A program made the position numbers and the translations under genes. 64,000 nt of DNA, from positions 3,790,001 to 3,854,000 of the forward strand of contig NC_091873.1 in the NCBI RefSeq assembly GCF_019399895.1, read 5' to 3'. The stretch is from Cardiocondyla obscurior. Its lineage: Eukaryota; Arthropoda; Insecta; Hymenoptera; Formicidae. Within the stretch, counting starts at the first letter, position 1. Each line of letters starts with the position of its first letter. Below, in pieces: positions 60,186-64,000 of this stretch. Under the pieces are notes generated by a model. That model was not told where the DNA came from. It did not search any database and was given only the letters and a program-made list of their open reading frames with translations.

Positions 60186-63100
60186 GGTTAGTACATAATT
60201 GAACTATGTAAACCCTCGATAGCGTCACGTTATTTAAAAAACTCACTTTGTTAGTGAACGACATATTTTTATTAAAAGGAAAAAAAATAGAGCTCTACGT
60301 AGAAAGTTTTTCGGTATTATTCGGCTGCAAGGGCGCGATCTAATGCTAGAGACAAGGCATGCGAATTATGATGTCGAACCTGCACGTGCGAGTTGACGTT
60401 TTACGTGGCTTTAAAGGGATCGATTGTCTCTTCGAGCGGATGTTTACACCGGGAATCGCGGAGCGTGTGGAAACGGGTTGAAAAGGTATCGAAAACTTCG
60501 GTGGAAGGGCTTATCTCGATGCATACGAAGGAAGGAGGTATTCTATTATATGTTCTAACGGAGGGTGTCTCCTGATCGCTCGGTTAGATGCATGGTAAAC
60601 AGAGCTATTTGTCAGACGTACCGTCGCATCGTTCACCCATGGGTAGTTTCGGAAGATGATTTAATAGGTGTCATATTAATTACAAAATTTTTATAAAAAT
60701 ATTATTTTAATCTCTGTCGGAGAAAGAATTTCGATTAAATTCAAAATTTATCGCTGGCTAGTTACAACTATGAATCATACTTGACCAATTTTGTCTAAAA
60801 TAAAAAACACAGTCGGGACAATTAGAATTTATATGTTACGTAATGGACAAATATTATTTTGCAAGTACCATTGTTATAAAAATGAACGGAAGTCAGCTGT
60901 TCTTTCGAAAACCTTGTTGACCATGTTATTGTCCTGAGTTTTTTTATCTCCACGTTGCTAAATGCGATGGCGGGCTTTCGGGGAAAACTTTTCCATCCTC
61001 TCCGGTGATTTAGAGCGGTTAGACATTTTTTGTTCCGCCTCAAGTACGCGAGGGGATGGCGGATCGCGAAGTTACGGAAGTAGACCGGGCAGGGCTGGTA
61101 TACACTGGCGACTGTTTGAACTTGTCGAAGAATGTCGAGGTTCACAAAGACGCCAGCCGTCGAACGAAGGATCATGGGAGTTGGAAGTTGTGCGGGGCCC
61201 CTCGGGCAGGACCATACCGCTGGAAACCCGGTCATGCCTCGCGACGCATTTCTCAAAGCGCATTCAGAGAGAAATTGCATTGTTTCCGAGAATTGTTACA
61301 GCGAACGTCAACTTTTGCCATTGGCTATTATTCATATTCACGATTAGGTAAACGTAAAAAGAAGCGGAACGAAGTCACTTTCCGTTGCAACATTTCAATT
61401 TTGTATTAAAAGAAAAAAAAAAAATTATAAACCTAATTAATTTAATAACACAGTATTTATCTTAGAGTCTTCACTGTAACTTGATGCATTTGTCAGGCTG
61501 CCTTCTTCTCTTAGCTTCCATCGTTTATCGTGCCAACGCGTTACTCGTGAACACACGGTTATTTACAATTGCGTAAATACTTTGCCACCAAAGTCACGAT
61601 ATTAAAGCAAATTCGTACAAAATTAGTAAAATTGAAGTACTTAATGTAAAAAATAATATATATAATACAAATTTTTGAATATTCAGCGATTTTAACTTAC
61701 CGTTGTAAATTAATAAAACTTGACAAATTGATTAGACTCGAAATGAAAATGGAATAATAATAAAAATTGAAGGTCTGACGTGCAAGGGGAAAAACTAAAT
61801 GGAACTGGATGATGTAGAACTAAAATGATGTTAAAATAGAAACAAAATTACGGCGCCTACCAGGGCGAACGAAAAATAATGGAACGGAATTCTCTCCCGG
61901 GAGTGAGGTGCACGCGTTTCGAGATTTCTCGGCGACCAGTCACGCTCATCGTTCAACCCTATCTTCCCAAGAATGATTTATCTACCCCGTGAGAGGGTCA
62001 GGATGATCAATCTATATCAATCGCAACTGCGTGATAAAACCGAAAGCAATTTCTTCCGCGGAGATAACGGCTTGTCTTCTCAACTAGCCCTGTGGATGGG
62101 TTAGCGACACGAAACCTGTCTCTGCCCTGAAAATCAACCCTCCCCTCGCCATCCCGGCTTTTATCATACTACTTGCGTGCAATAGTAATTCATACATAAA
62201 GATTTATTTACCCGGAATCTGTATTTACAAAAACATAGTCGTTGAATAATTTATTTATTTAAATGTACAGGTAGATATATAAATCTATAAATTCATAAAT
62301 AGTTAGGTAAAAGTTTTATTCTAAAGTGGTGCTGCCCCGAATGGAAATTCATCTAGGTATTCTAATTTTGCAGCTAGTTGTTAAATCGCGCAGATTAGAT
62401 ATATTCCTTAGCTAGTTTTAATTGTATAGGATTCAAAAAGGGAGATTGTGTTATTAAAAATCTCTGGCTCAATGCTGGACAGTTTTACTAAACAGTTACG
62501 AGATAAACCACGGATTGGTTATCTAAGTTATTAGACTCAATTTCCACTCGAGTGATTACATTACATTTCGTTTTCGAAAAGATGCGCAATCATAACGTTT
62601 TGAAATACCGAAAGAAAAATATTAAAGTATAAAAAAATATTTGTCGGCGAAATAAAATTGCTTTGAAGCATTAATTTCAGAGAAAGTCAAACGCAAACTT
62701 TTAAGATAAAGCGCTCTGCGGATACTATCGCGGCTTTCGATGCGATCTGACGAGGGATTAATGCGAACGTTGAGTTTCAAAATAATCGCGACATTTCTCT
62801 TCGTGACGTCTTCTTGAGCTTTTACCCCCTAAAAGTTTATAGTTGTCGGCGCATTAATTAACGAGAATAATTGGCCGACAAAAAGCGGAAGACATCGTAG
62901 TTTATTTTCGATTAGGATCCGCGACAACTCGCGGAATTTCAAGGAAATAAGAGCGACGATGCAGGCGGAATACTCGGGCCGGGTTTTTCCAGACGGCAGA
63001 AGGGGTGGAGGGCAAAGAAATAGGCGGGAGATCGGAAGAGACCGGGGTGAAAATTCATTTCCCTAATGGAGGCTGGAAGTACTATATACCTAACCGACGG

Positions 63101-64000
63101 TGACTAAACAATCCCTTCCTTCTTCATCCTTGCTCAACCACCCAATATGATATACGCGATGCTCTACCAAAAGGATCTCGGTTGAACAATTACACAGGTT
63201 GTTACCCTATTGCTCAGATTGGATGTGGATCTCGTGAGTGAGAAGTGAAATATATTTCAAAAAATATCGGAACATCGAATAATATTTATTACATGATGTA
63301 TATATATGTTTTTTTTTGTTTTTTTTTTTATTAAGAATGAGTGTCATACATTGTTATAAAAAAATATATGTGATTTGCCAGTAATAAAAAATTTATATAA
63401 AATTATATAAGATAATATATTTATCACGTTTAATAATGAGGTTCTTTCACTTACTATTTCTATAATACTACCTAATTTTGGCAGGGTGATTTTACATTTT
63501 GTACAGCTGGCAAATTATATGTAATTTTTTTTTTTTTTTAATTAATTTTTGACGTCTGGATTTCGGAAATATTTTGAGAGTTGCTACGAGACACGTCGTA
63601 ATAATACGATAAGCTAATGGCAGAAGAGCGTTGAGCACTTGAGGGTATGTAATTAAATACGGCCGAATTTGAGCTGGTTATGCAAAAGCCACCTCCGCGA
63701 GATGTAATCGCGCGGAATATAATATGCCGCTGGCGATAAATAATATCGCGGAAAAGGAGATGGGTGAAAGAGCCGGTCGGGGGTCGGGAAACGGGAACGG
63801 CACCGTCGGCTGTCGCGGCCATTAATCAGATGAATTAATTGCGCTCATTAACGCGCCACACTATGGGCGCGATGGGAAATGACTTTTTGTCACCGTTGTT
63901 GTCGCCGCGCCAGGAATTTCCTGCTTGTTGCATTACCTTGCTCGTCGATAAGAATGCTAACTTATAGAAGTACAAATGTAAAAAGATTTTTAATTTAATG
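60186..64000. other. Gene-poor tract with GC-rich and homeodomain-site-rich blocks
   Basis: GC-richer islands lie at about 60300-60590, 60960-61350, 61850-62160, 62700-63110 and 63580-63920. The block at 61056-61409 has an ATG-initiated 117-codon frame (MADREVTEVDRAG...) with no recognised homologue. ATTA/TTAATTA-type sites cluster at 62852-62870 and 63820-63853. The rest is AT-rich. No gene is called. Confidence 0.4.

Noticed and set aside
1..64000. CRISPR arrays, operons, rRNA, tRNA, known microRNAs
   Set aside because: Nothing matching was seen, and the window is animal nuclear DNA. A covariance-model search would be needed to exclude divergent small RNAs.

Overview
The window is animal nuclear DNA, almost certainly from an insect and most likely a hymenopteran (ant or bee). 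The evidence is compact GT-AG introns of about 60-500 bp, an AT-rich background with GC-rich coding exons, and gene families typical of insects (amontillado/PC2, a stand-alone WRN-type exonuclease, a trehalose-transporter-like sugar carrier). The order assignment is inference. No bacterial, viral, CRISPR or rRNA sequence was seen, and no tRNA gene was recognised.

Layout: (1) 1-7046, minus strand: the 5' half of amontillado, the prohormone convertase 2 gene, in six exons, three of them short. It continues past base 1. Its leader and promoter region holds a GCC repeat, a long TG/AG microsatellite and an E-box/CRE. (2) 9182-10894, minus: an ETAA1-like replication-stress protein. (3) 11584-14407, minus: KLHDC4, whose introns carry small inverted-repeat elements. 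(4) 14744-16901, plus: a WRN-type 3'-5' exonuclease, head to head with KLHDC4 and followed after only 56 bp by (5) intronless LIPT2 at 16958-17668. (6) 18726-30336, minus: EPG5 in 31 exons that join in phase to 2,559 residues. (7) 31325-36483, plus: VPS18 in 17 exons (990 residues), head to head with EPG5. (8) 37607-39285, minus: the alkyladenine DNA glycosylase MPG. (9) 41039-44774, minus: a Tret1-like sugar transporter. (10) 44775-64000: a gene-poor AT-rich tract with scattered GC-rich islands. A roughly 3 kb GC-rich block ending in a strong splice donor (52416) and a second candidate exon near 60.0 kb suggest the non-coding start of a plus-strand gene whose body lies beyond the window.

How the genes relate: EPG5 and VPS18 both act in autophagosome/late endosome-lysosome tethering and share a divergent intergenic region. 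WRN exonuclease and LIPT2 are so close, with no canonical poly(A) signal between them, that a dicistronic transcript is plausible. Three genome-maintenance genes (ETAA1-like, WRN exonuclease, MPG) lie within 30 kb, which may be chance. Exon boundaries were derived by hand from splice signals and reading-frame continuity. In every multi-exon gene all junctions keep phase, which is the strongest internal support for the models.
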